Shown: piece by piece, positions 1 through 7,410 of the stretch
Layout: each line of letters starts with the position of its first letter
How positions within the stretch are numbered: position 1 is the first letter of the stretch
Notes under the pieces: model-generated
The model's database searches: none
What the model saw: the letters and a program-made list of their open reading frames with translations, nothing else
What the model was told of the DNA's origin: nothing
DNA from: Streptomyces hydrogenans
GTDB lineage: Bacteria; Actinomycetota; Actinomycetes; Streptomycetales; Streptomycetaceae
Length of the DNA stretch: 33,669 nt
Reading direction: 5' to 3'
NCBI RefSeq assembly: GCF_014656075.1
Contig: NZ_BNBS01000088.1
Span: 1-33,669 of the forward strand
Made by a program: the position numbers and the translations under genes

Positions 1-2618
1 CGGGCGGCGGCGGCCGCGGCGCGCTCGCGCTCGGCGCGGTCCAGCGAGACCTCGACGTGGGCGAGGAGGGTACGGGCTCCGGCGGCGACCGCGCCGGCGA
101 CGCGGGCCTCGTGGCGGAGCCGGGTCCGGCGCTGCTCGGCACGCGCGCGTGCGTCCCGTTCGGCGCGGGCGGCGCGGTCGAGGGAGTCGGCGCGGCCGGC
201 CAGTCCCCTGACCCGCTCCTCGTGGGTGCGGACCTGGAGGCGGGCCTCCATCTCGGTCTGGCGGGCGTTGGAGCCGTCGATGGCGAGGCGGTCGCGGACG
301 GAGGTGTCGGGCTCCTCCTCGGCCGGGGCCTCCTCGGCGACGAGCAGCCGCTCGGCCAGCTCCTCGGCCTCGGCGCGGGCGCGTTCGAGGGCCTCCTGGG
401 CGCGGGCGACGGCGGCGGCGGTCCGCTCGGCCTCGCCGGCCGCTCCCCTGGCCTGGCCGGCGAGCCGGCCGAGGGCCTGGGCGACGGACGACTTCTCCTT
501 CTCCGCGGCGCGCCGGACGGCGTCGAGCTCCTCGGCGCGGGCGGCGGCGGCCCGGCGGCGCTCGGCGGTCTCCTCCTTGGCGCGGGCCGACTCCTCGCAC
601 CGGACGGCCAGTTCCGCCAGCTCGGCGGCGGCCTCGTCCACCTGGGCCTGGACTTCGAGGAGGCTGGGCGCGCCGGCGGAGCCGCCCTGCGCGTGGTGGG
701 CGCCGAGGAGGTCGCCGTCGGCGGTGACGGCGGTGAGGCCGGGGTGGGCGCGGACGAGGTCGCGGGCCTCGTCGAGGCCGTCGACGACGACGATCCCGTC
801 GAGCAGCCGGCGGACGGAGGCCAGCAGGGCGTCGGGGCCGGAGACCAGTGCGGCTGCGGCCACCGCGCCGGCGGGCAGGGGGCGCGGGGCGGGGTCGGCG
901 CCGGCGGGCGCGGCGAGGATCAGGGTGGCCCGGCCCGCGTCCTGCTTGCGCAGCAGGCGGAGGGCCTCGACGGCGGCGGCGGGTCCGTCGGCGGCGAGGG
1001 CGTCGGCGGCGGCGCCGAGCGCGGCGGCGACGGGGACCTCGTGGCCGGGGGCGACGGTGAGGAGTTCGGCGGCCGGGCCGAGGATCCCGGTGAGACCTGC
1101 GGAGAGCAGGGCGCCGGTGCCGTCCTTGCGGCGGAGCCCGAGCGCGAGGGTGTCGTGCCGGGCGCGGGTGGCGGCGCGGCGGCTCTCGGCGTCGGCGGCC
1201 TCCTCGCGGGCGGCGGCGAGGGCGGTCTCGGCGTCGGCGAGGGCCCGGCGGGCCTCCTCGTGGCGCTCGGCGTGCTCGGTGTCGGCGGCGTCGAGCTCGT
1301 CGACCTCGGCCCTGAGCTGTTCGTACTCCTCCTGGGCGGCGACGGCCCGGCCGGCGGCCTCGTCGAGGGCGGCGGCGAGGCGGTCGATCTCGGCCTGGGC
1401 GGAGGCCGCGCGGGAGCGGGCGGCGTTGACCTGGCCGTGCAGCCGTGCGAGGCCCTCGCGGCGGTCGGCGAGGGCGCGGGCGGCGTCCTTGAGGCGGCGT
1501 TCCTCGGCGGCGAGGGCCCGCTCCAGCTCGGCCCGGTGGTCGACGGTGTCCTCCAGGGCCCGTTCGGCGGCCTCCAGGGCGGCCTCCAGCTCGGCCTCCT
1601 GTTCGCGGACGCGGGCCGCCTCGCGCTCCAGGTCCTCGGGGTCGCGGCCCCGGCGCTCCTCGGCGGGGGCGTCGGTGGCGCTCTTCACGCGCGCGTCGGC
1701 GAGGGAGATCGTGCCGCGGACGCGTTCGGCGAGCTGGGAGAGGGCGTACCAGCTCTGCTGGGCGCGCTCCAGGCGGGGGGCGAGGGCGCGGACCTCGGCC
1801 TCCAGCGCGGCCTCGCGGGCGAGGGCGGTGGCCAGCTCCTCCTCGGTGGCCTCCTTCCGGGCCAGGAGGGCGGCCTCGTCGGCGAGTTCGGCGTGCAGGG
1901 CCCGCTGGTGGGCGACGAGGTCGTCGGCGAGGAGGCGGAGCCGGGCGTCGCGCAGGTCGGCCTGGATGACGACGGCGCGGCGCGCGACGGCGGCCTGCCG
2001 GCCGAGCGGCTTGAGCTGTCGGCGCAGTTCGTCGGTGAGGTCCTGGACGCGGGCGAGGTTGGCCCGCATCGCGTCGAGCTTCCGCAGCGCCTTCTCCTTG
2101 CGCTTGCGGTGCTTGAGGACGCCGGCGGCCTCCTCGATGAAGGCGCGCCGGCCCATCGGGTCGGCGTGCAGGACCGAGTCGAGCTGTCCCTGGCCGACGA
2201 TGACGTGCATCTCGCGGCCGATGCCGGAGTCGGAGAGGAGGTCCTGGATGTCGAGCAGCCGGCAGGTGTCGCCGTTGATCTGGTACTCGCTGCTGCCGCC
2301 CCGGAACATGATCCGGGTGATCGTCACCTCGGCGTAGTCGATGGGCAGGGCGCCGTCGGAGTTGTCGATGGTGAGCGAGACCTCGGCGCGGCCGAGCGGG
2401 GGCCGCCCGGTGGTGCCGGCGAAGATGACGTCCTCCATCTTGCCGCCGCGCAGCGACTTGGCGCCCTGCTCCCCCATGACCCAGGACAGCGCGTCCACGA
2501 CGTTGGACTTGCCGGAGCCGTTGGGGCCGACGACACAGGTGATGCCGGGCTCGAACCTGAGCGTGGTGGCGGAGGCGAAGGACTTGAATCCGCGGAGCGT
2601 CAGGGCCTTGAGGTGCAC
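1..2618 (-). CDS. smc: Chromosome segregation protein SMC (C-terminal part outside window)
   Basis: SMC ATPase that, with ScpA and ScpB, organises and segregates the chromosome. About 872 N-terminal residues are visible. The GTG start gives VHLKALTLRGFKSF, the classic SMC N-terminus. Walker A GPNGSGKS is at residues 31-38 and the Q-loop region (VGQGQ) near 141-145. A long Ala/Glu/Arg-rich coiled coil follows, then a less charged hinge-like globular segment around residues 505-645, then the start of the returning coil. The C-terminal head (signature motif, Walker B), about 300 residues in a typical SMC, lies beyond position 1. The start has no good Shine-Dalgarno; instead TAGAGT (2626-2631) ends 7 nt before the GTG, suggesting a leaderless mRNA. 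Identity is firm. Confidence 0.97.
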   Translation of the reverse strand, partial: MHLKALTLRGFKSFASATTLRFEPGITCVVGPNGSGKSNVVDALSWVMGEQGAKSLRGGKMEDVIFAGTTGRPPLGRAEVSLTIDNSDGALPIDYAEVTITRIMFRGGSSEYQINGDTCRLLDIQDLLSDSGIGREMHVIVGQGQLDSVLHADPMGRRAFIEEAAGVLKHRKRKEKALRKLDAMRANLARVQDLTDELRRQLKPLGRQAAVARRAVVIQADLRDARLRLLADDLVAHQRALHAELADEAALLARKEATEEELATALAREAALEAEVRALAPRLERAQQSWYALSQLAERVRGTISLADARVKSATDAPAEERRGRDPEDLEREAARVREQEAELEAALEAAERALEDTVDHRAELERALAAEERRLKDAARALADRREGLARLHGQVNAARSRAASAQAEIDRLAAALDEAAGRAVAAQEEYEQLRAEVDELDAADTEHAERHEEARRALADAETALAAAREEAADAESRRAATRARHDTLALGLRRKDGTGALLSAGLTGILGPAAELLTVAPGHEVPVAAALGAAADALAADGPAAAVEALRLLRKQDAGRATLILAAPAGADPAPRPLPAGAVAAAALVSGPDALLASVRRLLDGIVVVDGLDEARDLVRAHPGLTAVTADGDLLGAHHAQGGSAGAPSLLEVQAQVDEAAAELAELAVRCEESARAKEETAERRRAAAARAEELDAVRRAAEKEKSSVAQALGRLAGQARGAAGEAERTAAAVARAQEALERARAEAEELAERLLVAEEAPAEEEPDTSVRDRLAIDGSNARQTEMEARLQVRTHEERVRGLAGRADSLDRAARAERDARARAEQRRTRLRHEARVAGAVAAGARTLLAHVEVSLDRAERERAAAAAA

Positions 2619-2625
2619 GCTCGGG

Positions 2626-2631
2626 ACTCTA
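2626..2631 (-). promoter_or_regulatory. -10 hexamer of smc, leaderless type
   Basis: Minus-strand TAGAGT lies 7 nt before the smc GTG. That spacing places transcription initiation at or next to the start codon, and no ribosome-binding site is visible. No convincing -35 is seen, which is common in Streptomyces. Confidence 0.55.
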
Positions 2632-2776
2632 CCCGGGGCGTCGCGTTTCGCCGGTGATCGCGCAGGGCAGACCCTCGGGTGAGGAGGGGTGTGACACCGG
2701 GGGGACGAGAGGTGTCCGCGAAGTGGAGAAGGGGTCGCGGAGGAGGCGACGGTCCTCGGGGGGACGGTCGCGGGGT

Positions 2777-2807
2777 GAAGAAAAGAAGGGACGCCGAAGC
2801 GCCCCTT
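2777..2807 (-). terminator. Intrinsic terminator with UUCG tetraloop, after the 71-residue gene
   Basis: On the minus strand AAGGGGCGC and GCGTCCCTT pair over 9 bp (one G:U) around a TTCG tetraloop. A pyrimidine/T-rich tract (CTTTTCTTC) follows directly. This is the most classical Rho-independent terminator in the window, and it separates the 71-residue gene from smc. Confidence 0.8.
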
Positions 2808-2850
2808 GCCTATTCAGCTGTTCTCACCTGAGCCCGTGAGACGGTGGGTG

Positions 2851-3066
2851 TCAGGTGAGCGCAGGCTCTGCCTGGGGTACGTCGAGGTCGATGCGGTCGA
2901 GCAGCGACTCGCCCTGATGAGCGGCGGCAGCGGCGAGCGCGTCGTTCTCGGTCTGGATCCGTACGAGCTCGGATTCCAGATCCTGGACGCGCTGCTGAAG
3001 CCGTCGCATCTCGGCGAGGAGTCGCGGGTCGGAGCCGCCGACGTAACCGAGAAGCGCCTTTGCCAT
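2851..3066 (-). CDS. Small coiled-coil protein of unknown function upstream of smc
   Basis: A 71-residue protein starting MAKALLGYVGGSDPRLLAEM. The chosen ATG (3066) has a GGAGG Shine-Dalgarno about 9 nt upstream; the reading frame extends further 5' but without a better start. After a short Gly-containing N-terminus, residues about 15-45 form an amphipathic heptad helix (LLAEMRRLQQRVQDLESELV...), likely a short dimerising coiled coil, followed by an acidic/hydrophobic tail ending QAEPALT. It has no signal peptide, membrane segment or catalytic motif. I believe it is a conserved streptomycete small protein but know no function. It sits between acyP and smc with its own terminator and a long upstream region, so it is probably transcribed alone. 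Confidence 0.8.
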   Translation of the reverse strand: MAKALLGYVGGSDPRLLAEMRRLQQRVQDLESELVRIQTENDALAAAAAHQGESLLDRIDLDVPQAEPALT

Positions 3067-3221
3067 GATGAGTGGTCCTCCACACTGAGTGACCGACCGA
3101 TTGCGGTGTGGGTCGTGAGGGATGGATTCGCACCCGCGGTGCTCGGCAGTACCTGAGTCGTGCCGGTGTTCTACTGCCACACAGCTAAGGTGCGCGGGGC
3201 TTCCAGAGTCTCACCAAAAAG

Positions 3222-3234
3222 TTTGACGGTCAAC
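3222..3234 (-). promoter_or_regulatory. Near-palindromic TTGACCGTCAA element upstream of the 71-residue gene
   Basis: The minus strand reads GTTGACCGTCAAA, a dyad (TTGAC-C-GTCAA) whose left half is also a good -35 (TTGACC). A weak -10 (GACTCT) lies 17 nt downstream at 3205-3210. The same 12-mer, GTTGACCGTCAA, occurs in the thiL/lrp intergenic region. Confidence 0.45.
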
Positions 3235-3406
3235 ACGATCACGCCCCGATCGGTGCGGCACACGGGGAGTTCGCGGCCGCGTCGCAGGCGGCGGCGCCTC
3301 TCGACCCGTTGCCCCGGGGCGTGGCGATCATCCTTACCCGGGAAGCCTTGCACGAGTGTCGAATCTTGGCAACCACCAGGGGGTTCTCCTGTTCACCGGC
3401 CCGAAA

Positions 3407-3450
3407 CCCGCCCTCCGGCCGGCGCCCGCCGGGGGTCTTCGGAGGGCGGG
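3407..3450 (-). terminator. GC-rich hairpin after the acylphosphatase gene
   Basis: Perfect 11-bp arms (CCCGCCCTCCG at 3407-3417, its complement at 3440-3450) with a GC-rich internal loop, 27 nt past the acyP stop. No T-tract, as is usual in Streptomyces. Confidence 0.6.
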
Positions 3451-3476
3451 CCGGCCGGGGGTCCGGGAGGTGCGGG

Positions 3477-3758
3477 TCAGCGGATGGCGAAGCCGTCGTA
3501 GCCGCCGCGGGGTGTGCCCCATATCTCGGTGACACCGTCCACGCGGCCGGGCGTGTCACCGGTCCGCAGCCAGTCGAGAAGACGGTGGCAATTGTCACTC
3601 GGGCCCTCGGCCACGACCTGGACCCGGCCGTCGTCGAGGTTGAGGGCGAAGCCGCTGAGGTCGCCGATCTCCAGAGCGTTTGCCCTGGTGAACCAGCGGA
3701 AGCCCACTCCCTGTACCCGTCCGCGCACCCAGGCGGTCATCCGTACGTCGTCACTCAT
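3477..3758 (-). CDS. acyP: Acylphosphatase
   Basis: A 93-residue acylphosphatase, which hydrolyses carboxyl-phosphate bonds in small metabolites such as acetyl or carbamoyl phosphate. Almost the whole protein is one acylphosphatase domain. The phosphate-binding loop is GRVQGVGFR (residues 13-21) with catalytic Arg21, and the catalytic Asn is Asn40 in FALNLDDGRV. Length is normal for the family. Acylphosphatase genes lie next to smc in many bacteria. The ATG is chosen because it begins the domain and because TAGCGT (3765-3770) sits 6 nt before it with no Shine-Dalgarno, suggesting a leaderless transcript. Confidence 0.93.
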   Translation of the reverse strand: MSDDVRMTAWVRGRVQGVGFRWFTRANALEIGDLSGFALNLDDGRVQVVAEGPSDNCHRLLDWLRTGDTPGRVDGVTEIWGTPRGGYDGFAIR

Positions 3759-3764
3759 GGCTGC

Positions 3765-3770
3765 ACGCTA
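3765..3770 (-). promoter_or_regulatory. -10 hexamer of acyP, leaderless type
   Basis: TAGCGT on the minus strand ends 6 nt before the ATG at 3758, and no ribosome-binding site lies between. Confidence 0.5.
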
Positions 3771-3984
3771 GCGGGCGGATTGCCCGAACAGCACGTCGCG
3801 GCGGCTTCCCATGGCGTACAGTCCGACGGAATGCGCCTCACCCGCACGGGTGCACGCCCCTCGGCCGTCCGTACGCAGCGTGACGCTCCACGGAGAGCAT
3901 GCCGAAAGCAAAGGCCGCAAAGATCCAGCTTCGAGAATCCCGCTTCGAAGATCCAGCACAGAGCCAGCTCAGGGAGGCAGGCCG

Positions 3985-4929
3985 ATGGGACGCCACCGTC
4001 GCTCCGGCGCCACGCCCGCCGAGGCAGACTACGCGACCGGCGCCGACCGCGGTCACGGGGGTGCCCGCCGCAAGCGGCGCCCGGTCCGCACCGGACTGAT
4101 CGGCGCCTCGGCGGCGGTCGCCGTCGGCGCCGTCGCGGTCGCCACCGGACTCCTCCCCGGCGGGGAGACCCTCACCGCCGGCAGCGTGGGCAGCAGCAGG
4201 CCCACCGCCACGGAGACCCGGCAGACCCCGGAGCTGACCACGCAGGGCGGGGCGACCCGCACGCCCGCCGACCCGTCGACCGGTTCCGGCACGGGCACGG
4301 CCGCGGCCCCGAAGAAGTCCGCGGCCCCTGCCTCCCCCAAGGCCAAGCCCACCCCGACCAGGACCGCGAAGCCGACCCCGACGCCGTCGAAGACCCGCAC
4401 CGCGGCCCCCGCGCCCACCACCGCCCCGGCGAAGCCGAAGCCGAAGCCGTCCACCGAGGCCCCGGCGACCACGCAGGCCGCCCCGAAGCCCGCCCCCACC
4501 ACCGAGGCCCCGGCCGAGGAGGCGACGGCGGCGGGCTCCACCGCCGACCGCGCGGACGCCGCCGAGGCCGAGGTGCTGCGCCTGGTGAACGTCGAGCGCG
4601 GCAAGGTCGGCTGCTCCCCCATCCGGCCCTCGGACGACCTCGCCCGGCTGGCCGGCGCCTTCAGCGCCGACATGGCCGCCCGGAACTTCTTCGACCACAC
4701 CGACCCCGACGGCGCCTCCCCCTGGACCCGCGCCCAGGCGGCCGGCGTCAGCGGCCTCGGCGGCGAGAACATAGCCCGCGGCCAGGTCGACGCGACCGCC
4801 GTGATGGTCTCCTGGATGAACAGCGACGGCCACCGCGCCAACATCCTGAACTGCGACTTCACCACCCTCGGCGTCGGCGTCCACTTCGCCGACGGCGGCC
4901 CGTGGTGGACCCAGGACTTCGGCTACTGA
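3985..4929 (+). CDS. Membrane-anchored CAP (SCP/PR1-like) domain protein
   Basis: A 314-residue protein whose ATG is preceded by AGGGAGG about 7 nt upstream. Order: a basic cytoplasmic N-terminus of about 40 residues; one hydrophobic segment (TGLIGASAAVAVGAVAVATG); a long extracellular linker rich in Pro, Thr, Ala and Lys (about residues 65-185) that probably spans the cell wall; and a C-terminal CAP domain of about 125 residues, YkwD-like. Family features visible are NVERGKVGC near its start, FFDHTDPDG, GENIARG, SWMNSDGHRANIL and the terminal WWTQDFGY. Roles of bacterial CAP proteins are poorly defined; an extracytoplasmic function is inferred from topology. It is followed 31 nt later by the HxlR gene on the same strand. 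Confidence 0.9.
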   Translation: MGRHRRSGATPAEADYATGADRGHGGARRKRRPVRTGLIGASAAVAVGAVAVATGLLPGGETLTAGSVGSSRPTATETRQTPELTTQGGATRTPADPSTGSGTGTAAAPKKSAAPASPKAKPTPTRTAKPTPTPSKTRTAAPAPTTAPAKPKPKPSTEAPATTQAAPKPAPTTEAPAEEATAAGSTADRADAAEAEVLRLVNVERGKVGCSPIRPSDDLARLAGAFSADMAARNFFDHTDPDGASPWTRAQAAGVSGLGGENIARGQVDATAVMVSWMNSDGHRANILNCDFTTLGVGVHFADGGPWWTQDFGY

Positions 4930-4935
4930 ACCGGC

Positions 4936-4960
4936 ACCCCCCGCGGTTACCGTGGGGGGT
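4936..4960 (+). promoter_or_regulatory. 11-bp hairpin and -10 hexamer directly before the HxlR gene
   Basis: ACCCCCCGCGG (4936-4946) pairs with CCGTGGGGGGT (4950-4960) across a 3-nt loop, with one G:U pair. The right arm abuts the ATG and holds the only purine-rich, Shine-Dalgarno-like run. TACCGT (4948-4953) lies inside it, 7 nt before the ATG. It may be a leaderless promoter, a hairpin hiding the ribosome site on read-through mRNA, or an operator. Confidence 0.5.
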
Positions 4961-5344
4961 ATGACCGACGATCTCGCCTTTGATGTCTTCGCGCGGGGGT
5001 GTGCCTCGCGGGTGACGCTGGAGCACGTCACGGGGCGGTGGGGCAGCCTCACCCTGGGCGCCCTGTACGAGGGGTCCTTCCGCTTCAACGAACTGCGGCG
5101 CCGGGTCGACGGCGTCAGCGAGAAGATGCTGGCGCAGACCCTGCACGCGCTGGAGCGGGACGGCCTCGTGCACCGCGACGCGCAGCCGGTCAACCCGCCC
5201 CGGGTCGACTACCGGCTGACCCCGCTCGGACGGGACGTCGCCGAGCGCCTGGTCGGGCTGATCACCCTGGTCGAGGGGCGGATGCCGGAGGTCGTCGCGG
5301 CGCGGGAGGCGTACGACTCCGGGCGCGCCGCCCCCGCCGGCTGA
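4961..5344 (+). CDS. HxlR-family winged-helix transcriptional regulator
   Basis: A 127-residue DNA-binding regulator of the HxlR/MarR-like group. Family features in order: conserved Cys near residue 14 (FARGCASRV), the GRWGSLTLGALYEG helix, FRFNELRRRVDGVSEKML covering helix-turn-helix and recognition helix, LHALERDGLVHR leading to the wing, and a C-terminal dimerisation helix. ATG 4961 is preferred over the GTG three codons upstream, which lies inside the hairpin. A Cys at this position serves thiol, quinone or aldehyde sensing in several HxlR proteins; whether it does here is inference. The target is unknown. The gene converges on mutM with only 4 nt between stop codons. Confidence 0.9.
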   Translation: MTDDLAFDVFARGCASRVTLEHVTGRWGSLTLGALYEGSFRFNELRRRVDGVSEKMLAQTLHALERDGLVHRDAQPVNPPRVDYRLTPLGRDVAERLVGLITLVEGRMPEVVAAREAYDSGRAAPAG

Positions 5345-5348
5345 CCGG

Positions 5349-6212
5349 TCAGACGCGCGGCGGACGCTGGCAGCGCGGGCAGAAGTAGCTGGAGCGGTTC
5401 ATCCACGCGCGGCGGCGCATCGGCGTGCCACAGCGGCGGCAGGGCTCGTCCTCCCGCCCGTAGGCGTCGAGCGAGCGGTCGAAGTAGCCGGACTCGCCGT
5501 TCACGTTCACGTAGAGGCTGTCGAAGCTGGTGCCGCCGGCGGCGAGCGCCGCGTTCATCACGTCGCGGACGTGGCCGAGGAGCTCCGCGGAGCGCGGGCG
5601 GGTGAGGGTGGCCGTCGGCCGGTCGTAGTGCAGCTTCGCCCGCCACAGCGCCTCGTCGGCGTAGATGTTGCCGACGCCGCTGATCAGCGACTGGTCGAGG
5701 AGCGCCCGCTTGATCGTCGTGCGCCGCAGCCGGAGCGCCGCCTGGAAGGCGCCGTCGTCGAAGGCGGGGTCCAGCGGGTCGCGGGCGATGTGCCCGATGA
5801 CGTCCGGAAGTCCGTCGACGCTGTCGGGGGCGGTGTCGTGCAGCGAGAGCCCGCCGAAGGTGCGCTGGTCGACGAAGCGGAGCTCCGTACCGGCCGTGTC
5901 GTCGAACCGGATGCGGATCCGCAGGTGCTTCTCGACCGGGGCGTCCTCCGGCTGCACCAGGAGCTGCCCGCTCATCCCGAGGTGGCCGAGGACCGAGGTG
6001 CCGGTGTCGGCGAGCGGCAGCCACAGGTACTTGCCGCGGCGCCGGGCCGGCTCGAAGCGGTGGCCGGCCAGCCGGGCCGCGAAGTCCGCGCCGCCCGCCG
6101 GATGGCGCCGTACGGCCCGGGGGTGGAGCACCTCGACGCCGGCCACGGTCCGTCCGGCGACCCAGCGCTCCAGTCCGCGCCGGACGACCTCGACCTCGGG
6201 CAGCTCGGGCAC
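5349..6212 (-). CDS. mutM: Formamidopyrimidine-DNA glycosylase (Fpg/MutM)
   Basis: A 287-residue bifunctional DNA glycosylase/AP lyase that removes 8-oxoguanine and formamidopyrimidines. The GTG start is fixed by the catalytic N-terminus (f)M-PELPEVE, in which Pro2 becomes the Schiff-base nucleophile and Glu3 is essential; GGAGGA precedes it. Further features are the RRRGKYLWL segment with conserved Lys61, the helix-two-turn-helix region (SLISGVGNIYADEALW), and a C-terminal zinc finger CX2CX16CX2C starting at CRRC. Length is typical. It lies downstream of rnc on the same strand, as in many actinobacteria, but a hairpin separates them. Confidence 0.97.
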   Translation of the reverse strand: MPELPEVEVVRRGLERWVAGRTVAGVEVLHPRAVRRHPAGGADFAARLAGHRFEPARRRGKYLWLPLADTGTSVLGHLGMSGQLLVQPEDAPVEKHLRIRIRFDDTAGTELRFVDQRTFGGLSLHDTAPDSVDGLPDVIGHIARDPLDPAFDDGAFQAALRLRRTTIKRALLDQSLISGVGNIYADEALWRAKLHYDRPTATLTRPRSAELLGHVRDVMNAALAAGGTSFDSLYVNVNGESGYFDRSLDAYGREDEPCRRCGTPMRRRAWMNRSSYFCPRCQRPPRV

Positions 6213-6339
6213 GGGAATCCTCCGGAGGGGTACGGGACGGTGGTCCTCGCAGCCTACCGCCGCCCGGCGACGGCCGGGCCCGCCCCGGAGACGCCCTCCC
6301 ACGGCCTCCGCCGGAGCACGGCCCTCCCCGGAAACAGCT

Positions 6340-6366
6340 CCGCCCGCCCCTGGCGGGGGCGGGCGG
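6340..6366 (-). terminator. GC hairpin after rnc
   Basis: CCGCCCGCCCC (6340-6350) pairs perfectly with 6356-6366 around a 5-nt loop, 45 nt beyond the rnc stop and upstream of mutM. No T-tract. Confidence 0.55.
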
Positions 6367-6410
6367 TGAGTCTCCGCTGAAGGATGCGGGAGGTGGTCGG
6401 CGCGAGGGCG

Positions 6411-7214
6411 TCAGGCGGTGGCCGGGGTGGCCCCGTCCGTCCGGTCCTGCGCTTCGGCCTCGCCGGTCGCCCCGGCGTCGGCGGCGGCCTTGGCCGCCGC
6501 CGCGCGCTCGTCCGCGGCCGCGCGGATCGCGCGCCACGCGGACTCGGCGGCCTGCTGCTCCGCTTCCTTCTTGCTGCGGCCGGTGCCGGTGCCGTACGAG
6601 ACACCACCGACGCGGGCGGCAGCAGTGAAGGTCTTCTCGTGGTCCGGGCCCTCCTCGGAGACGAGGTACTCCGGCACACCGAGCCCCTCGGCCGCGGTGA
6701 GCTCCTGGAGACTGGTCTTCCAGTCCAGGCCCGCACCGAGGTTCGAGGACTTCTCGATGAGCGGGTCGAAGAGCCGGTGCACCAGCTCGGACGCCGCGTC
6801 GAGACCCTGGTCGAGATAGACCGCGCCGATCACCGCTTCGAGGGTGTCGGCGAGGATGGATGCCTTGTCCCGGCCGCCCGTGCCCTCTTCGCCCCGGCCC
6901 AGCCGGATGAAGGAGCCCAGGTCGAGGCCGCGCCCGACGTCCGCCAGCGCACGCGAGTTGACCACCGCGGCCCGAAGCTTGGCCAGCTGGCCTTCGGGCA
7001 GATCGGGGTGGGTGCGGTAGAGGGTGTCGGTGACCACCAGGCCGAGCACGGAGTCCCCGAGGAACTCCAGCCGCTCGTTGGTGGGCAGACCGCCGTTCTC
7101 GTACGCGTACGAGCGGTGGGTCAGCGCACGCACCAGAAGGGCGGACTCGAGGTGATACCCGAGCCGCCCTTCCAGAAGCGTGTGGGACGAGGCGCTGTTG
7201 ATGTTGTCAGACAT
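6411..7214 (-). CDS. rnc: Ribonuclease III
   Basis: A 267-residue double-strand-specific endoribonuclease that matures rRNA and controls mRNAs; in Streptomyces coelicolor its orthologue (AbsB) is a global regulator of antibiotic production. The RNase III domain carries the signature NERLEFLGDSVLGL (residues 46-59) with catalytic acidic residues and a second acidic cluster in ADTLEAVIGAVYLD. A dsRNA-binding domain follows (DWKTSLQELTA ... SKKEAEQQAAESAW). An Ala/Glu-rich C-terminal tail of about 35 residues is extra relative to E. coli and usual in Streptomyces. The ATG is preceded by a weak GAGGGG; the frame extends upstream but through rpmF. It follows rpmF by 20 nt, so they are probably co-transcribed. 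Confidence 0.97.
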   Translation of the reverse strand: MSDNINSASSHTLLEGRLGYHLESALLVRALTHRSYAYENGGLPTNERLEFLGDSVLGLVVTDTLYRTHPDLPEGQLAKLRAAVVNSRALADVGRGLDLGSFIRLGRGEEGTGGRDKASILADTLEAVIGAVYLDQGLDAASELVHRLFDPLIEKSSNLGAGLDWKTSLQELTAAEGLGVPEYLVSEEGPDHEKTFTAAARVGGVSYGTGTGRSKKEAEQQAAESAWRAIRAAADERAAAAKAAADAGATGEAEAQDRTDGATPATA

Positions 7215-7234
7215 CGTGCCCCTCACCAGCCCGC

Positions 7235-7408
7235 TCAGACCGCGAGGACCTGGCGCTTGTTGTAGGTGCCGCAGCTCGGGCACGCGATGTGCTGCAGCTT
7301 CGGCTCCTGGCAACGCTCACACGAAACCAGGGTGGGGACCGCAGCCTTCCACTGCGACCGGCGGTGGCGCGTGTTGCTGCGCGACATCTTCCGCTTCGGA
7401 ACAGCCAC
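7235..7408 (-). CDS. rpmF: 50S ribosomal protein L32
   Basis: A 57-residue ribosomal protein. The GTG start gives (M)AVPKRKMSRSNTRHRRSQW, the standard L32 N-terminus, with GGAG 7-8 nt upstream. Two CXXC pairs (CERC and CPSC) form a zinc ribbon, so this is the zinc-containing form. It lies 2 nt after the DUF177 stop codon and 20 nt before rnc. The DUF177-rpmF pairing is one of the most conserved bacterial gene pairs. Confidence 0.98.
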   Translation of the reverse strand: MAVPKRKMSRSNTRHRRSQWKAAVPTLVSCERCQEPKLQHIACPSCGTYNKRQVLAV

Positions 7409-7410
7409 GG

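Larger units (their letters stand above)
3067..3476. other. 410-bp non-coding gap between the acylphosphatase and the 71-residue gene
   Basis: No convincing gene is visible. The acyP side carries a hairpin (3407-3450). The other side is the long 5' region of the 71-residue gene, with the GTTGACCGTCAA element (3222-3233). A 30-codon minus-strand frame starting at about 3328 lacks coding bias and was rejected. A regulatory RNA or long leader is possible but unsupported. Confidence 0.5.

Noticed and set aside
848..1060. Arg-rich 70-codon plus-strand frame
   Set aside because: It lies inside smc with a repetitive Arg/Gly translation and no start signal.
57..2657. Long plus-strand open frame opposite smc
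   Set aside because: It is the complement of the smc coding strand; its Gly/Ala/Glu-rich translation has no domain, and smc with its Walker A explains the region.
3239..3328. 30-codon minus-strand frame MIATPRGNG... in the acyP gap
   Set aside because: It contains rare AGA and mixed third positions, has only a poorly spaced ribosome site, and no evidence of conservation can be seen.
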